A stretch of DNA of 64,000 nucleotides from Haloarcula sp. H-GB4 (GTDB lineage Archaea > Halobacteriota > Halobacteria > Halobacteriales > Haloarculaceae): NCBI RefSeq assembly GCF_030848575.1, contig NZ_JAVDDX010000002.1, positions 744,001 through 808,000 of the forward strand, in the 5' to 3' direction. The notes beneath the pieces are model-generated. The model saw only the letters and a program-made list of their open reading frames with translations, was not told the DNA's origin and did not search any database. Position numbers and translations under genes: made by a program. Below, in pieces: positions 27,566 through 36,562 of the stretch (its first letter is position 1; the number at the start of each line of letters is the position of its first letter).

Positions 27566-28549
27566 ATGGACGTTCCAGACGCCTACGACGACTGCGACCG
27601 GGTCCTCGATACGATTTCTGAGAGCGTCGTCGCCGAGCGGGAGTTCCTCGAAACCGTGTTGACTGCCGTCCTCGCCCGTGGTCACGTGCTCATAGAGGAC
27701 GTACCGGGAACTGGAAAGACGCTGACCGCCCAGAGCTTCGCATCTGCGCTGGGGCTCTCTTTCTCGCGGGTCCAGTTCACGCCCGACCTGCTGCCAGCGG
27801 ACGTGACCGGGACGCACGTCTACCGCGAGGGCGACGGCGAGTTCGAGTTCTCTGCGGGTCCGATCTTCGCCAACTTCGTGCTGGCCGACGAGATCAACCG
27901 CGCGCCGCCGAAAACGCAGGCCGCGCTGCTTGAGGCGATGGCTGAGGGACAGGTGACTGTCGACGGTGACACCCACTCGCTGCCGGAGCCGTTCGTCGTC
28001 GTTGCGACCCAGAACCCTGTCGAGAGCGAGGGCGTGTTCCCCCTGCCCGAGGCCCAGCGCGACCGCTTCCTCGTCAAGACCAGCATCGGTTACCCTGAGG
28101 CCAGTGCCGAGGAGGGGCTGCTCCGCCAGCGGACCGAGCGAGAGTCCAAGACCCCCTCTGTCGACGATGTCATCGACCCTGAGGGCGTGCGCCGCTTGCA
28201 GTCCGTGCCCGAGCGAGTGACCGTCGACGACGACATCCTGAGCTACCTCGTCGACATCGTCCACAGAACCCGCCAGGACACCCGGACCGAAGTCGGCGTC
28301 TCTCCCCGCGGGAGCCAGCGCCTGCTCGAAGCCGCTCGGAGCCACGCGGTAATCGCCGGCCGGGAGTACGTGCGCCCGGTTGACGTACAGACCGTCGGTG
28401 CGCCGGTCCTGGCCCACCGGCTGGTCATGACCACCGATGCGACCGTGGACGGGACGACCGCCGATGATGTCGTCGCGGACGTGTTCGACAGCGTCGCGGT
28501 GCCAACGGTGTCGGCGGCTGCCCCCGAGACGCCGGCGGCCGGGGAGTGA
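27566..28549 (+). CDS. moxR: MoxR-type AAA+ ATPase
   Basis: A 327-residue AAA+ ATPase of the MoxR family, chaperone-like proteins that work with neighbouring DUF58/VWA partners in maturation of metal enzymes or membrane complexes. Walker A is DVPGTGKT (45-52); Walker B is FVLADEINRA (104-113); sensor 1 is ATQNP; the arginine-rich GVFPLPEAQRDRF segment follows; the C-terminal lid is VSPRGSQRLLEAAR. ATG 27566 is chosen over the ATG at 27539 because a TACTAATAT TATA element (27532-27540) would place the transcript start close to 27566. First gene of the MoxR-DUF4129-DUF58 operon. Confidence 0.93.
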   Translation: MDVPDAYDDCDRVLDTISESVVAEREFLETVLTAVLARGHVLIEDVPGTGKTLTAQSFASALGLSFSRVQFTPDLLPADVTGTHVYREGDGEFEFSAGPIFANFVLADEINRAPPKTQAALLEAMAEGQVTVDGDTHSLPEPFVVVATQNPVESEGVFPLPEAQRDRFLVKTSIGYPEASAEEGLLRQRTERESKTPSVDDVIDPEGVRRLQSVPERVTVDDDILSYLVDIVHRTRQDTRTEVGVSPRGSQRLLEAARSHAVIAGREYVRPVDVQTVGAPVLAHRLVMTTDATVDGTTADDVVADVFDSVAVPTVSAAAPETPAAGE

Positions 28550-28610
28550 GTCGGATGGTGGAAAGACAGTCGCTCCGGCAGACCGGAGCTGGCAATCGGG
28601 GGGCGTAAGC

Positions 28611-29312
28611 GTGGCACGGTTCGGCTCGCTGGCTCTGGCTGTCCTCGCCGTCGTCGCGTTGGCGATGGTCGCCGCGTCGCTCAACACCGTTTCGACGGCA
28701 CCAACGGTGACGACCGGGGAATCGACGGTCGATTCGACGCCGCCCCCGCAAGGGCCGGGCGGTGGCGGACCCGGTACCCCAGCAGGGACCCAGTCGGCGA
28801 CCAGAGTTCCGGAGACTGAAACGGAGACAGCAGCCGCCTCAAAGGCAAGTGACGGACCGCCGCGCTGGCAGGTCGTCGCCGGCCTCGCACTCGTCGTGCT
28901 GGGCGGGCTGGTCGTCCTGTACGAACTGACCCGCGGCGAAGCAAGCGATCCGGAGTCCGGCGATGAGGACCCGCCGCCCACGCCGACAGCACCCGCGGCC
29001 GATTCCGTGTTGCTCACAGGAGACGTACCGCCGGAAAACGACGTGTACCGGGCGTGGTCAGCGCTCAGGAACCGGGTCGAATCGGTCGACGAAGCGTCCG
29101 GACAGCCCGCCCAAGAGCCAGTGACTCCCGCCGACGTTCGGGAGGGGGCAATCGAGTCCGGCCTCCCACAGCAGCCGGTGACGGCGCTGACCGAACTGTT
29201 CTGTGCGGTCCGGTACGGCGACGCGGCCGCGACACCGGAGCGGGAGCGGCGAGCACGAGCGGTCGCAACCACGCTGTCGCTGGACACGCCTGTCCGGGGT
29301 GATGCATCGTGA
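28611..29312 (+). CDS. DUF4129-type membrane protein of the MoxR operon
   Basis: A 233-residue membrane protein with GTG start at 28611. Helix 1 spans residues about 6-24, then an outside-facing Pro/Gly/Thr-rich linker (PPPQGPGGGGPGTPAG), and helix 2 near 90-108. The cytoplasmic C-terminal domain VYRAWSALRNRV with PADVREGAIESGLPQQPVTALTELFCAVRYGD is a DUF4129-like domain. Such proteins are linked to transglutaminase and DUF58 proteins in bacteria, with no defined mechanism. The stop overlaps the next gene by four bases, so it is part of the same operon. Confidence 0.82.
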   Translation: MARFGSLALAVLAVVALAMVAASLNTVSTAPTVTTGESTVDSTPPPQGPGGGGPGTPAGTQSATRVPETETETAAASKASDGPPRWQVVAGLALVVLGGLVVLYELTRGEASDPESGDEDPPPTPTAPAADSVLLTGDVPPENDVYRAWSALRNRVESVDEASGQPAQEPVTPADVREGAIESGLPQQPVTALTELFCAVRYGDAAATPERERRARAVATTLSLDTPVRGDAS

Positions 29313-31255
29313 GGCGGCGACGCATTCCGACTATCGTCGGCCTCCTGGCTATCAGTGTCGGCGTGCTCCTGCTGGCACTACCCGAACTGGGCGGTGGACT
29401 TCTGCCCCGCGTGGCCGCGACGCTGCTGACAGTCGGGGTTGGGGCCGCGGCGGTGGTGCTCGCGGCCAGAGAGCTGTTCGACAGCGACGACCCGGAGCTA
29501 CGGCTTCCGACGCCCGAGTCCCGGCCCCAGTATCAGGTCCCTGGGGCGGCGTTCGCCGAGCGACTCGACCGGATCAGCACCGTCGGTCGCCGCGCTGTCG
29601 ACGACGCGGACGAGTGGGACGGGACGCAGGAGCGCACACCCAGGGAGCGCGTGTACGCGTCGCTCCACGAACTTGCCGTCGATGTACTCGGGCGGACAGA
29701 CGGGGACAGGCCGGGCGCGGCCGCCGACCGGCTCGCGGACGGTGAGTGGACTGACAACGAGGCGGCCGCCGCCTTCTTCGCCGACGGGCTTTGCCCGCCG
29801 CTGCCGCGTCGGGCGTCACTCCCCCTCGTTCGACCCGAGCTACCCGTGGTGCGTCGGGCGCGCCACGCCGTCGCCGAGTTAGCCGAGCGGCTGGCGGCCG
29901 ACGCGCCCGACCCGGCCAGCCGGCTCGCTCCGGTCGAAACGATGGGTGATGAGGCGTCCCAGGGCGAGTACTGGCCCACCGCCGAACTCCCCCGAACACG
30001 GTCGACCGGGCGGACCAGACGCGTCGCGGTCGCGGTTCTGCTTGCCAGCGCGGGCGGCGTCGTGATGGGCGTTCCCGGGGCGGTACTGACCGCCGCGTTC
30101 GGGATCGCACTCGCCGGGGCCGCCCGGGTCTGGGAGCCGACGGCCGACATCGAACTCACTCGAACGCTCGAACCGCGGACGCCGACCCCCGGATCGACCG
30201 TCGAGGTCACCGTGACGGTGCGGAACGTCGGCGAGACGACGGTTCCGGACCTCCGGCTGCTGGACGGGGTCCCCGCCGGACTCAGCGTCCGCTCGGGGTC
30301 GCCGCGGCTGACCACCGCGTTGCGGCCCGGCACCGAGCGGTCGTTCACCTACGCGCTGACGGCGGTCCCGGGCACCCACACATTCGAGTCGCCGCTCGTG
30401 ATCGCAGGCGATTTTGCCGGCGCGCGTGAGACGGTTCAGACCGTCGCGGTGACGGACGGCCAAGACAGCCTGGCATGTGGCTTCGAGCGGCGCAGTGACG
30501 ACGCCAGCCCGCCCCGAGAGCAGGCGACGCAAATGCCGGGGCAACAGAAGGCAGGAGTCACCGGGAGCGGCGTCGAGTTCGACTCGCTGCGCGCGTACCG
30601 CCCCGGCGACCCGGCGTCGAGAATCGACTGGCACCACCGCGCAAAGACCGGCGACCTGGCGACAGTGGAGTTCCAAGAGCCGCGACGGCCGCGGGTGGCC
30701 GTGGTCGTCGACGCCCGCCGGGCGGCGTACGTCGCGGCGACAGCCGGCGATATCCCAGCGCCGCGCTACGGCGCATCGGCCGCCTACAGCGTCGCTGCTC
30801 GGTTGCTCGACGACGGGGTCCCTGTCGGAGTGGGGACGGTCGGGGCGGGCGACTGCTGGCTGCCGATGACGACTGGCGAGGCCCACCACGAGGCCGTCCG
30901 GACGCGCCTTGCCGGTGAAAGCGCCATCCCGTGGACGCCGCCAGCAGAGCCGACGCAGGTCGCCGATGCCGTCGACCACCTGACGGCGCGGCTCGACCCC
31001 GATGTTCAGGTAGTCGTCGTCTCACCGCTCTGTGACGACGACGGTGTCACTCTCGTCCAACAACTTGAGGCGGCCGGCAACAGTGTCTCGGTGGTGAGTC
31101 CGGACTGTACGGACCCGTCAACGGTCGCCGGAGCCTACGCACACCTCGCCCGTGAAAACCGACTCTCGACGCTTCGTGGGGATGATATTCCCGTACAGGA
31201 CTGGGACCCGACGACGCCGCTCAGGGAGGTGCAGGCCCGTGCCGCAGCCGTCTGA
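29309..31255 (+). CDS. DUF58 protein with N-terminal membrane extension
   Basis: A 648-residue protein with GTG start at 29309, overlapping the previous gene by four bases. Residues 1-225 hold two helices (about 8-25 and 33-52) and a soluble domain of unknown type; residues 238-275 hold a helix pair; the following region is a beta-rich domain (IELTRTLEPRTPTPG..VTVTVRNVGE), and the C-terminal part is DUF58 with the signature LRAYRPGDPASRIDWHHRAKTG near 430-450, a VWA-like fold. In many haloarchaea the N-terminal membrane domain is a separate protein (DUF7269-type, from memory), so this looks like a gene fusion. The partner of MoxR in this operon. Confidence 0.85.
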   Translation: MRRRRIPTIVGLLAISVGVLLLALPELGGGLLPRVAATLLTVGVGAAAVVLAARELFDSDDPELRLPTPESRPQYQVPGAAFAERLDRISTVGRRAVDDADEWDGTQERTPRERVYASLHELAVDVLGRTDGDRPGAAADRLADGEWTDNEAAAAFFADGLCPPLPRRASLPLVRPELPVVRRARHAVAELAERLAADAPDPASRLAPVETMGDEASQGEYWPTAELPRTRSTGRTRRVAVAVLLASAGGVVMGVPGAVLTAAFGIALAGAARVWEPTADIELTRTLEPRTPTPGSTVEVTVTVRNVGETTVPDLRLLDGVPAGLSVRSGSPRLTTALRPGTERSFTYALTAVPGTHTFESPLVIAGDFAGARETVQTVAVTDGQDSLACGFERRSDDASPPREQATQMPGQQKAGVTGSGVEFDSLRAYRPGDPASRIDWHHRAKTGDLATVEFQEPRRPRVAVVVDARRAAYVAATAGDIPAPRYGASAAYSVAARLLDDGVPVGVGTVGAGDCWLPMTTGEAHHEAVRTRLAGESAIPWTPPAEPTQVADAVDHLTARLDPDVQVVVVSPLCDDDGVTLVQQLEAAGNSVSVVSPDCTDPSTVAGAYAHLARENRLSTLRGDDIPVQDWDPTTPLREVQARAAAV

Positions 31256-31748
31256 TCGGAACCACTCGTCCGTATCGGGGCTCCCGCGGTTCAGTGCCGG
31301 CGTCAGCGTGGTTTCGGTCCTCGCCGTTGTCGGACTCGTCGCGTCCGACCCCGCGTCGGTGGCGTTAGCTGTCATCAGTGGGTTGGCGGTCGGGATCGGT
31401 CTACTACGGCGGTCCGAGTTCGCGCTGACGGCCGGCGTCGGCGGCCTGTTCATAGCCGTGCTACAGGCCGGGGCTGACGGCTCGCCGGAGTGGGTCCTCT
31501 GTGCGACGGTCCCGGTCGTACTGGCTTGGGTGACCGCCAGACACGCGCTGCGGTTGGGCGCGCAGATCGGCTCCGCAGCCCCGACGCTCCGGGTCGAACT
31601 CGTCCACACCGTCTCGATTGTAATACTCCTGACGGCGGGTGGCGGCATCGGCTATCTCGTCTACCGATCCGTTACGGGGACGCCGTCGCCACTGGCACTG
31701 GGCCTGCTCCTGCTCGCTGTCGTCGCATTTACAGTCTCACTGCGGTGA
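31239..31748 (+). CDS. Membrane protein closing the MoxR operon, unknown
   Basis: A 169-residue membrane protein with about five helices and a GTG start at 31239 that overlaps the DUF58 stop by 17 nt. After a 20-residue polar N-terminus, helices are near 21-40, 43-62, 66-85, 88-110 and 127-165. There are no recognised motifs. Its position at the end of the MoxR-DUF4129-DUF58 unit is conserved in haloarchaea in my recollection (DUF7519-type) and suggests a structural role in the same membrane complex. Confidence 0.75.
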   Translation: MPQPSDRNHSSVSGLPRFSAGVSVVSVLAVVGLVASDPASVALAVISGLAVGIGLLRRSEFALTAGVGGLFIAVLQAGADGSPEWVLCATVPVVLAWVTARHALRLGAQIGSAAPTLRVELVHTVSIVILLTAGGGIGYLVYRSVTGTPSPLALGLLLLAVVAFTVSLR

Positions 31749-31760
31749 CAGTGGGGCCGA

Positions 31761-32150
31761 TTACAGGATGGTGATGACTGCGTACCCGATTCCACTCGTC
31801 ACGACCGTCGCGGCGGCCGAGAGCAGGAGGATTTTCGCCGCTTTTCGCCGATCAGCGCGAACAGCCTCGCTTGTATCGACGCTTCCGCTTTCGCCGCCGG
31901 ACCCCGAGAGGTCGTAACGGGCGAGCGCACCGAAGGCGACACAGAACCGGAAGTAGTCCTGAAACGCGCCGACGTACCCACCGAAAATGAATGGGACGGT
32001 CGCCCACAGCGACAGTTGCGGAACTGCGCCGACCACCGATACGACGACGACGATACCGATGGCGACCGCAAACGAAGCAACGGCCGAGAGGCGACGAGCG
32101 CGGCGCTGGTTCGCTCCGATGTTACATACCCCGGGCTGATACTCTGCCAT
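31761..32150 (-). CDS. Small membrane protein with conserved CNIG N-terminus, unknown
   Basis: A 129-residue protein. It starts MAEYQPGVCNIGANQRRARR, with a single cysteine at position 9, then two helices (about 24-41 and 47-66), a polar Gly/Ser loop (LSGSGGESGSV), and a C-terminal helix (107-127). The conserved CNIG-type N-terminus recurs in haloarchaeal proteins but I cannot name a family. It is convergent with the MoxR operon (12 nt between stops) and divergent from the geranylgeranyl reductase gene. Confidence 0.68.
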   Translation of the reverse strand: MAEYQPGVCNIGANQRRARRLSAVASFAVAIGIVVVVSVVGAVPQLSLWATVPFIFGGYVGAFQDYFRFCVAFGALARYDLSGSGGESGSVDTSEAVRADRRKAAKILLLSAAATVVTSGIGYAVITIL

Positions 32151-32298
32151 ATGCGATAGCAGGGGCTACACCGACAAAGACGCCCTGATTCGGGCAGTGG
32201 CGCGACGGGTAGCTGACCCGGCTGTCGTCCGGTGAGACAGGCACAGCAGGCCGTATGAATCGAGAAGCTATTTGGTTCGTGACACCGAGAGAACGTGT

Positions 32299-33381
32299 AT
32301 GCACGATGTTGTGGTGGTCGGCGCGGGTCCGGCTGGGTCCCGGTACGCGCGTCAGGCGGCGAGCCGGGGACTCGACGTGGTGGTGTTCGAACAAGGGGAG
32401 ATCGGCAAGCCACTGGCCTGTTCGGGCCACGTGAGCACGGATATCTGGGAGTTTACCGAGGACGCCCGCGACGAACTGTTCCAGAACGAGATTTCCGGCG
32501 CACGCTTTCACACGGGCGGTCCCGGAAGTCAGGACCACCCCTTCTACAAGGACGAGGTCATCTCGAACGTCATCGACCGCGTCGGTCTGGACAAGCACCT
32601 CGCGGAAGTGGCCCGCGACGCCGGTGCCGACGTTCGTGAGGAACACTCCGTCGTCGGCGTCACTGAGAACAGGGACGGCGTCACCGTCGAAGTCCGCGGC
32701 GACGACGGCGTCGAGACACACCGAGCGAAGATGGTTGCCGGCTGTGACGGCCCGAAAAGCCGCGTCCGGCGGGAACTCGACCTCCCGGAGCCCGACGAAC
32801 TGCTGCATGGCGTCCTCGGGTTCAGCGACGAGGTGGACCACGGCGATTTCGTCGATGTCCACCTCACCGTTCCGCGGTTTTTCGCCTGGCGTATCCCGCG
32901 GGGCGAGGCTGGCGTCGAGTACGGGTTGGCGGTACCGCCGGGCGACGACGCTCGCGGCCGCTTCGAAGCGTTCGTCGACGGCTACGGCGTCGAAACCGAC
33001 CATCGCTGTTCTGGACTCATCCCAATCGGCCCGCCGAAGCGAGTCACCGGCCGGCGGTCGTTCCTCATCGGTGACGCCGCGGCCCAGACCAAACCCTTCA
33101 CCGGCGGCGGCATCCGCTACGGCATGACTGCGGCCGACCACGCAGCCCGGGAAATCGATCCCGAGGACCCGGCGACGCTGGGCGAGTACGAGCGCGCGTG
33201 GCGGGACGACCTCCGACAGGAGATCCGCCTCGGCCACGTAGTTCGTGCCGGCTACTCTGCGCCGGAACCGATACAGAAAGCCGGGATGAAAGCCTTCGAA
33301 GGCGAAATCGGCGTCCACATGGACCGGCCGACGACGCTGTTCTCCCGGGAGCAGTTAGCAGCGCTGTTCTCCCGGTCCTGA
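32299..33381 (+). CDS. Geranylgeranyl reductase family flavoprotein
   Basis: A 360-residue FAD enzyme of the geranylgeranyl reductase family, which saturates isoprenoid chains of archaeal lipids or quinones. The FAD dinucleotide loop GAGPAG spans 8-13, the family motif PLACSGHV at 38-45 includes the redox-placed Cys41, and the second FAD motif is IGDAAAQTKPFTGGGIRYGM. It has no membrane helices but is expected to sit at the membrane. The ATG at 32299 was chosen because the FAD strand begins two residues later. Substrate (archaetidic acid versus menaquinone side chain) cannot be decided from sequence. Confidence 0.88.
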   Translation: MHDVVVVGAGPAGSRYARQAASRGLDVVVFEQGEIGKPLACSGHVSTDIWEFTEDARDELFQNEISGARFHTGGPGSQDHPFYKDEVISNVIDRVGLDKHLAEVARDAGADVREEHSVVGVTENRDGVTVEVRGDDGVETHRAKMVAGCDGPKSRVRRELDLPEPDELLHGVLGFSDEVDHGDFVDVHLTVPRFFAWRIPRGEAGVEYGLAVPPGDDARGRFEAFVDGYGVETDHRCSGLIPIGPPKRVTGRRSFLIGDAAAQTKPFTGGGIRYGMTAADHAAREIDPEDPATLGEYERAWRDDLRQEIRLGHVVRAGYSAPEPIQKAGMKAFEGEIGVHMDRPTTLFSREQLAALFSRS

Positions 33382-33445
33382 CGGACGTGTTACCGAATTA
33401 TCGTGTGCAGGTAACGTTTTTACCGGCCGATTGAAAAGGACGTGC

Positions 33446-34450
33446 GTGGTAACACGCCGACGAACCTACGTCCTCGCGAGTTTGCTCGTTCTCACCGGCT
33501 GCCTGACGACAGTCCTGCTCGCGCGAGTGCTATCGACGATCTTCTTCGCAATCACGGTCGCATACGTGCTGTTTCCCGTCTCGGAATGGCTCGGACGCCA
33601 CGGGCTCAACAAGCGGCTGTCGGCGGCCGTGACGACGGGTATCGCCTTTGTCAGCGGCACACTCATCGTCATCCCGCTCGGGGCCGTGCTGTATCTCCGC
33701 CGCCGTGACCTGTTCACCTTCTTCCAGCAACTCCCACCGATGGTATCCCTCGAAGTCGGCGGCTTTAGCTATCCGGTCGAGATTACGCCGACGTTGCTCT
33801 CAGCGCGACGGATACTCACAGATTTTGCAGTCGACCTCGCCGCGGAATCACCCGTGCTGGCGCTGAAAGCCGTGCTGTTTGCGATTCTCGTCTATGCGAT
33901 GCTCTGGCAGCCACAGGCCCCAAAAAAGGCCGTCTATCGGACGGTGCCAGCGTCGTATCACGAGGTCGTCAACCGACTCCATCAACGGCTCCGTGGGACG
34001 CTGTACGCGATTTACGTTCTCCAGGCGGCGACGGCGTTCGGAACCTTCGTCGTGGCGTGGGTCGTGTTCTGGCTGCTGGGCTATCAGGGCGCGTTCGCGC
34101 TGGCGGTCGTCGCCGGCATCCTGCAGTTTGTCCCCGTCATTGGCCCCAGCGTGGTTGTCCTTACCATCGCTGTCGCGGATGTCATCAACGGCAACATCAC
34201 CGGGGCGATACTGGTGACCGTGTTGGGGCTCGTCCTCGTCGGCTTCCTCCCAGATGCAGTCATCAGGCCGAAACTGGCCCGCTACACGACCGGGCTCCCT
34301 GCCAGCCTCTACTTCGTCGGGTTCACCGGCGGCGTGTTGACGCTGGGCGTCATCGGTTTTATCGCCGGGCCAGTCGCTATCGCGCTACTGGTCGAACTGT
34401 CGTCGCTGCTGACGAGCGAGCGACAGGGGGACCAGCAGAAGCTAACCTAA
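33446..34450 (+). CDS. AI-2E family transporter
   Basis: A 334-residue membrane protein of the AI-2E (PerM/YdiK) family. About eight helices are seen: two near 8-50, one at 57-80, one at 140-158, and the C-terminal group from 190 to 325 with the family-characteristic GILQFVPVIGPSVV motif and the VIGFIAGPVAIALL ending. Substrates in archaea are unknown; the Na+/H+ antiporter and autoinducer export activities of bacterial members cannot be assumed. GTG 33446 is preferred, since a CGTTTTTACC element lies about 25-33 nt upstream; a TTG at 33431 is the alternative. Confidence 0.85.
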   Translation: MVTRRRTYVLASLLVLTGCLTTVLLARVLSTIFFAITVAYVLFPVSEWLGRHGLNKRLSAAVTTGIAFVSGTLIVIPLGAVLYLRRRDLFTFFQQLPPMVSLEVGGFSYPVEITPTLLSARRILTDFAVDLAAESPVLALKAVLFAILVYAMLWQPQAPKKAVYRTVPASYHEVVNRLHQRLRGTLYAIYVLQAATAFGTFVVAWVVFWLLGYQGAFALAVVAGILQFVPVIGPSVVVLTIAVADVINGNITGAILVTVLGLVLVGFLPDAVIRPKLARYTTGLPASLYFVGFTGGVLTLGVIGFIAGPVAIALLVELSSLLTSERQGDQQKLT

Positions 34451-34481
34451 AACAGGCTGTACCGGCAGTCGCTGCAGCAAG

Positions 34482-35276
34482 TCAGTTCGTCTCCAGCGGC
34501 CGCCCCTGTGCCTCCCATTCGGTGAGGCTCCCCTCGTAGAAATCCACCTGCTCGAAGCCGAGATGGCGGAGGACGACGTACGTGTGGCTGATTCGACGGG
34601 CAGTGTTACAGTAGAGGACGACGCGTTTCTCGGGGACGATGCCCGCACTTTTGAGAACTGATCGTGCCTCATCTTGCGGAAGCAATCCCCGTGTCTCGTC
34701 GTCGACGAGGTCCCGCCAGTCCAGCAGGACTGCTCCGGGAATGTGGCCCTCGTTGTACTCCTCGTCCTCGCGGGTGTCGACCAGCACTGCATTGGGGTCA
34801 TCCGCGGCGTCAGCGACCGCGTCCGGGCCGACCAGCGGCGTCGAGTCGGGTCGCGTCACATCATAATCAGTCGGTTCGACAGCCGGCGTCTCGCCCGTCG
34901 TTTCCCGTTCGAGTTGCCAGCTGGAGAAATCACCGTCGAGGAGATGCAGCCGGTCGGAGTCGTGGCCGAACAGTTCCGCAGTGACCAGAAACCGTGCGGC
35001 GAAGACGCCGTGGTGGTCGTCGTACGCGACGATTTCGCTCTCCGGCGTGATGCCGGCCGCCGAGAGTACCTCCGCCCAGTCGTCTTCGTCGGGCAGCATT
35101 CCGTCGCCGGCATCGGACGCCGCACCGTGTTCGTCCGCCCGGAACGAATCGAAGGGCACGTTCACCGCGCCCGGGAGGTGTCCGAGGCCGTCGTACTCCC
35201 ACGCGTCCCGCACGTCAACCACCCGGAGGTCGTCGCCCCGACTCGACACCCACTCAGCAGAGACGAAATCAGTCAT
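34482..35276 (-). CDS. tssA: Two-domain sulfurtransferase (rhodanese), TssA-type
   Basis: Thiosulfate/3-mercaptopyruvate sulfurtransferase with two rhodanese domains in 264 residues. The second domain carries the active cysteine: Cys223 in CNTARRIS (223-230). The first domain has AYDDHHG in place of the loop and lacks a catalytic cysteine, as is usual for tandem rhodaneses, where it is structural. The N-terminal VVDVRDAWEYDGLGHLPGAVNVP and the later LVDTREDEEYNEGHIPGA are the substrate-recognition blocks of each domain. It is divergent from a second sulfurtransferase gene 264 nt away. Confidence 0.88.
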   Translation of the reverse strand: MTDFVSAEWVSSRGDDLRVVDVRDAWEYDGLGHLPGAVNVPFDSFRADEHGAASDAGDGMLPDEDDWAEVLSAAGITPESEIVAYDDHHGVFAARFLVTAELFGHDSDRLHLLDGDFSSWQLERETTGETPAVEPTDYDVTRPDSTPLVGPDAVADAADDPNAVLVDTREDEEYNEGHIPGAVLLDWRDLVDDETRGLLPQDEARSVLKSAGIVPEKRVVLYCNTARRISHTYVVLRHLGFEQVDFYEGSLTEWEAQGRPLETN

Positions 35277-35540
35277 CATCCACGCGTTACCGCTCCGTCC
35301 GCTTGAAAACTCCCATCACAGCCGGTCGAAGGTGGATGCAAATGCTGCCGCCTCTCGTGAGAGAGCGGCCTGACTCACATCCGGACATGGCACGCCATGG
35401 CTCCTGCCTGCTGGGCGGCCGAAGGACTGACTTTCTATCTACAGCAGTGAAGGCAATATATGCCGGCACGGTGGATGAGTGGCCGAACATGCCGAAAGTC
35501 GTGGTAATATATGTCTGGTAGACTTACGCTTCGATGCATT

Positions 35541-36401
35541 ATGACTGACTACGCTAACGACGTGCTCGTCTCGGCCGACTGGGTCAGCGAGCATCTGGAC
35601 GAGTTCCAGAGCGACGACCCAGCTCACCGACTGGTAGAGGTGGACGTCGACACGGAACTGTACGACGAGAGCCACGCGCCCGGCGCGCTCGGCTTCAACT
35701 GGGAGACGGACCTTCAGGACCAGACCACCCGTGACATCCTCGACAAGGATGACTTTGAGGACCTGCTCGGTGCCCACGGCATCAGCGAGGACTCGACAGT
35801 CGTTCTCTACGGTGACAACTCCAACTGGTTCGCCGCGTACACATATTGGCAGTTCAAGTATTACGGCCACGACGACGTGAAGCTCCTCGACGGCGGCCGC
35901 GAGTACTGGGTCGAGAACGACTACGAACTCACCGACGAAGTGCCCGAGTTCTCCGAAGTCGACTACGAGGCCGCCGGCCCGCGCGAGTCCATCCGTGCCT
36001 ACCGAGAGGATGTTGAGAACGCCATCGAGCGCGAACTACCGCTCGTCGACGTTCGCTCGCCCGAAGAGTTCTCCGGCGAAATCCTTGCACCTCCTGGACT
36101 CCAAGAGACCGCACAGCGCGGCGGCCACGTGCCCGGCGCACAGAACATCTCTTGGGCGGCCGTCACCAACGACGACGGGACGTTCAAGGACTACGACGAA
36201 CTCGAAGAGCTTTACGCCGAGTACGGTATTGACGGCGACTCCACGACAGTCGCATACTGCCGCATCGGTGAGCGTTCCTCTGTCGCCTGGTTCGCCCTGC
36301 ACGAACTGCTGGGCTACGACGACACCATCAACTACGACGGCTCCTGGACCGAATGGGGCAATCTAGTTGGTGCGCCTATTGAGAAGGGCGAGGCTGAGTA
36401 A
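35541..36401 (+). CDS. tssB: Two-domain thiosulfate sulfurtransferase, TssB-type
   Basis: A 286-residue tandem rhodanese. Active-site Cys240 lies in YCRIGERSS; the CRxGE loop is typical of thiosulfate-specific enzymes (rhodanese) rather than mercaptopyruvate ones (CGSG). The first domain, with LYGDNSNWFAAYTYWQFKYYGH, is inactive. ATG 35541 lies 29-36 nt after a TAATATAT element (35505-35512). The pair with the divergent TssA-type gene may provide sulfane sulfur for thio-modification or sulfide handling; this is inference from pairing. Confidence 0.9.
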   Translation: MTDYANDVLVSADWVSEHLDEFQSDDPAHRLVEVDVDTELYDESHAPGALGFNWETDLQDQTTRDILDKDDFEDLLGAHGISEDSTVVLYGDNSNWFAAYTYWQFKYYGHDDVKLLDGGREYWVENDYELTDEVPEFSEVDYEAAGPRESIRAYREDVENAIERELPLVDVRSPEEFSGEILAPPGLQETAQRGGHVPGAQNISWAAVTNDDGTFKDYDELEELYAEYGIDGDSTTVAYCRIGERSSVAWFALHELLGYDDTINYDGSWTEWGNLVGAPIEKGEAE

Positions 36402-36562
36402 GCGACAGCGCACGAAGCCTCGAATCGAAGCGGGACGCTTTACTTTCTGATTTTTGTGGCGCTGTTCGAGAACGAGAGCGCCGCTGAGCCAGACGTCCGC
36501 GCCGAACAATCAGTTGCCGACCTCGGAATACAGCAGTGTTCCCAACCGTACATTCAAGTCAG

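Noticed and set aside
35452..35464. GGCAATATATGCC near-palindrome between the two sulfurtransferases
   Set aside because: Arms of only four bases, and about 80 nt from the nearest start; too weak to call an operator.
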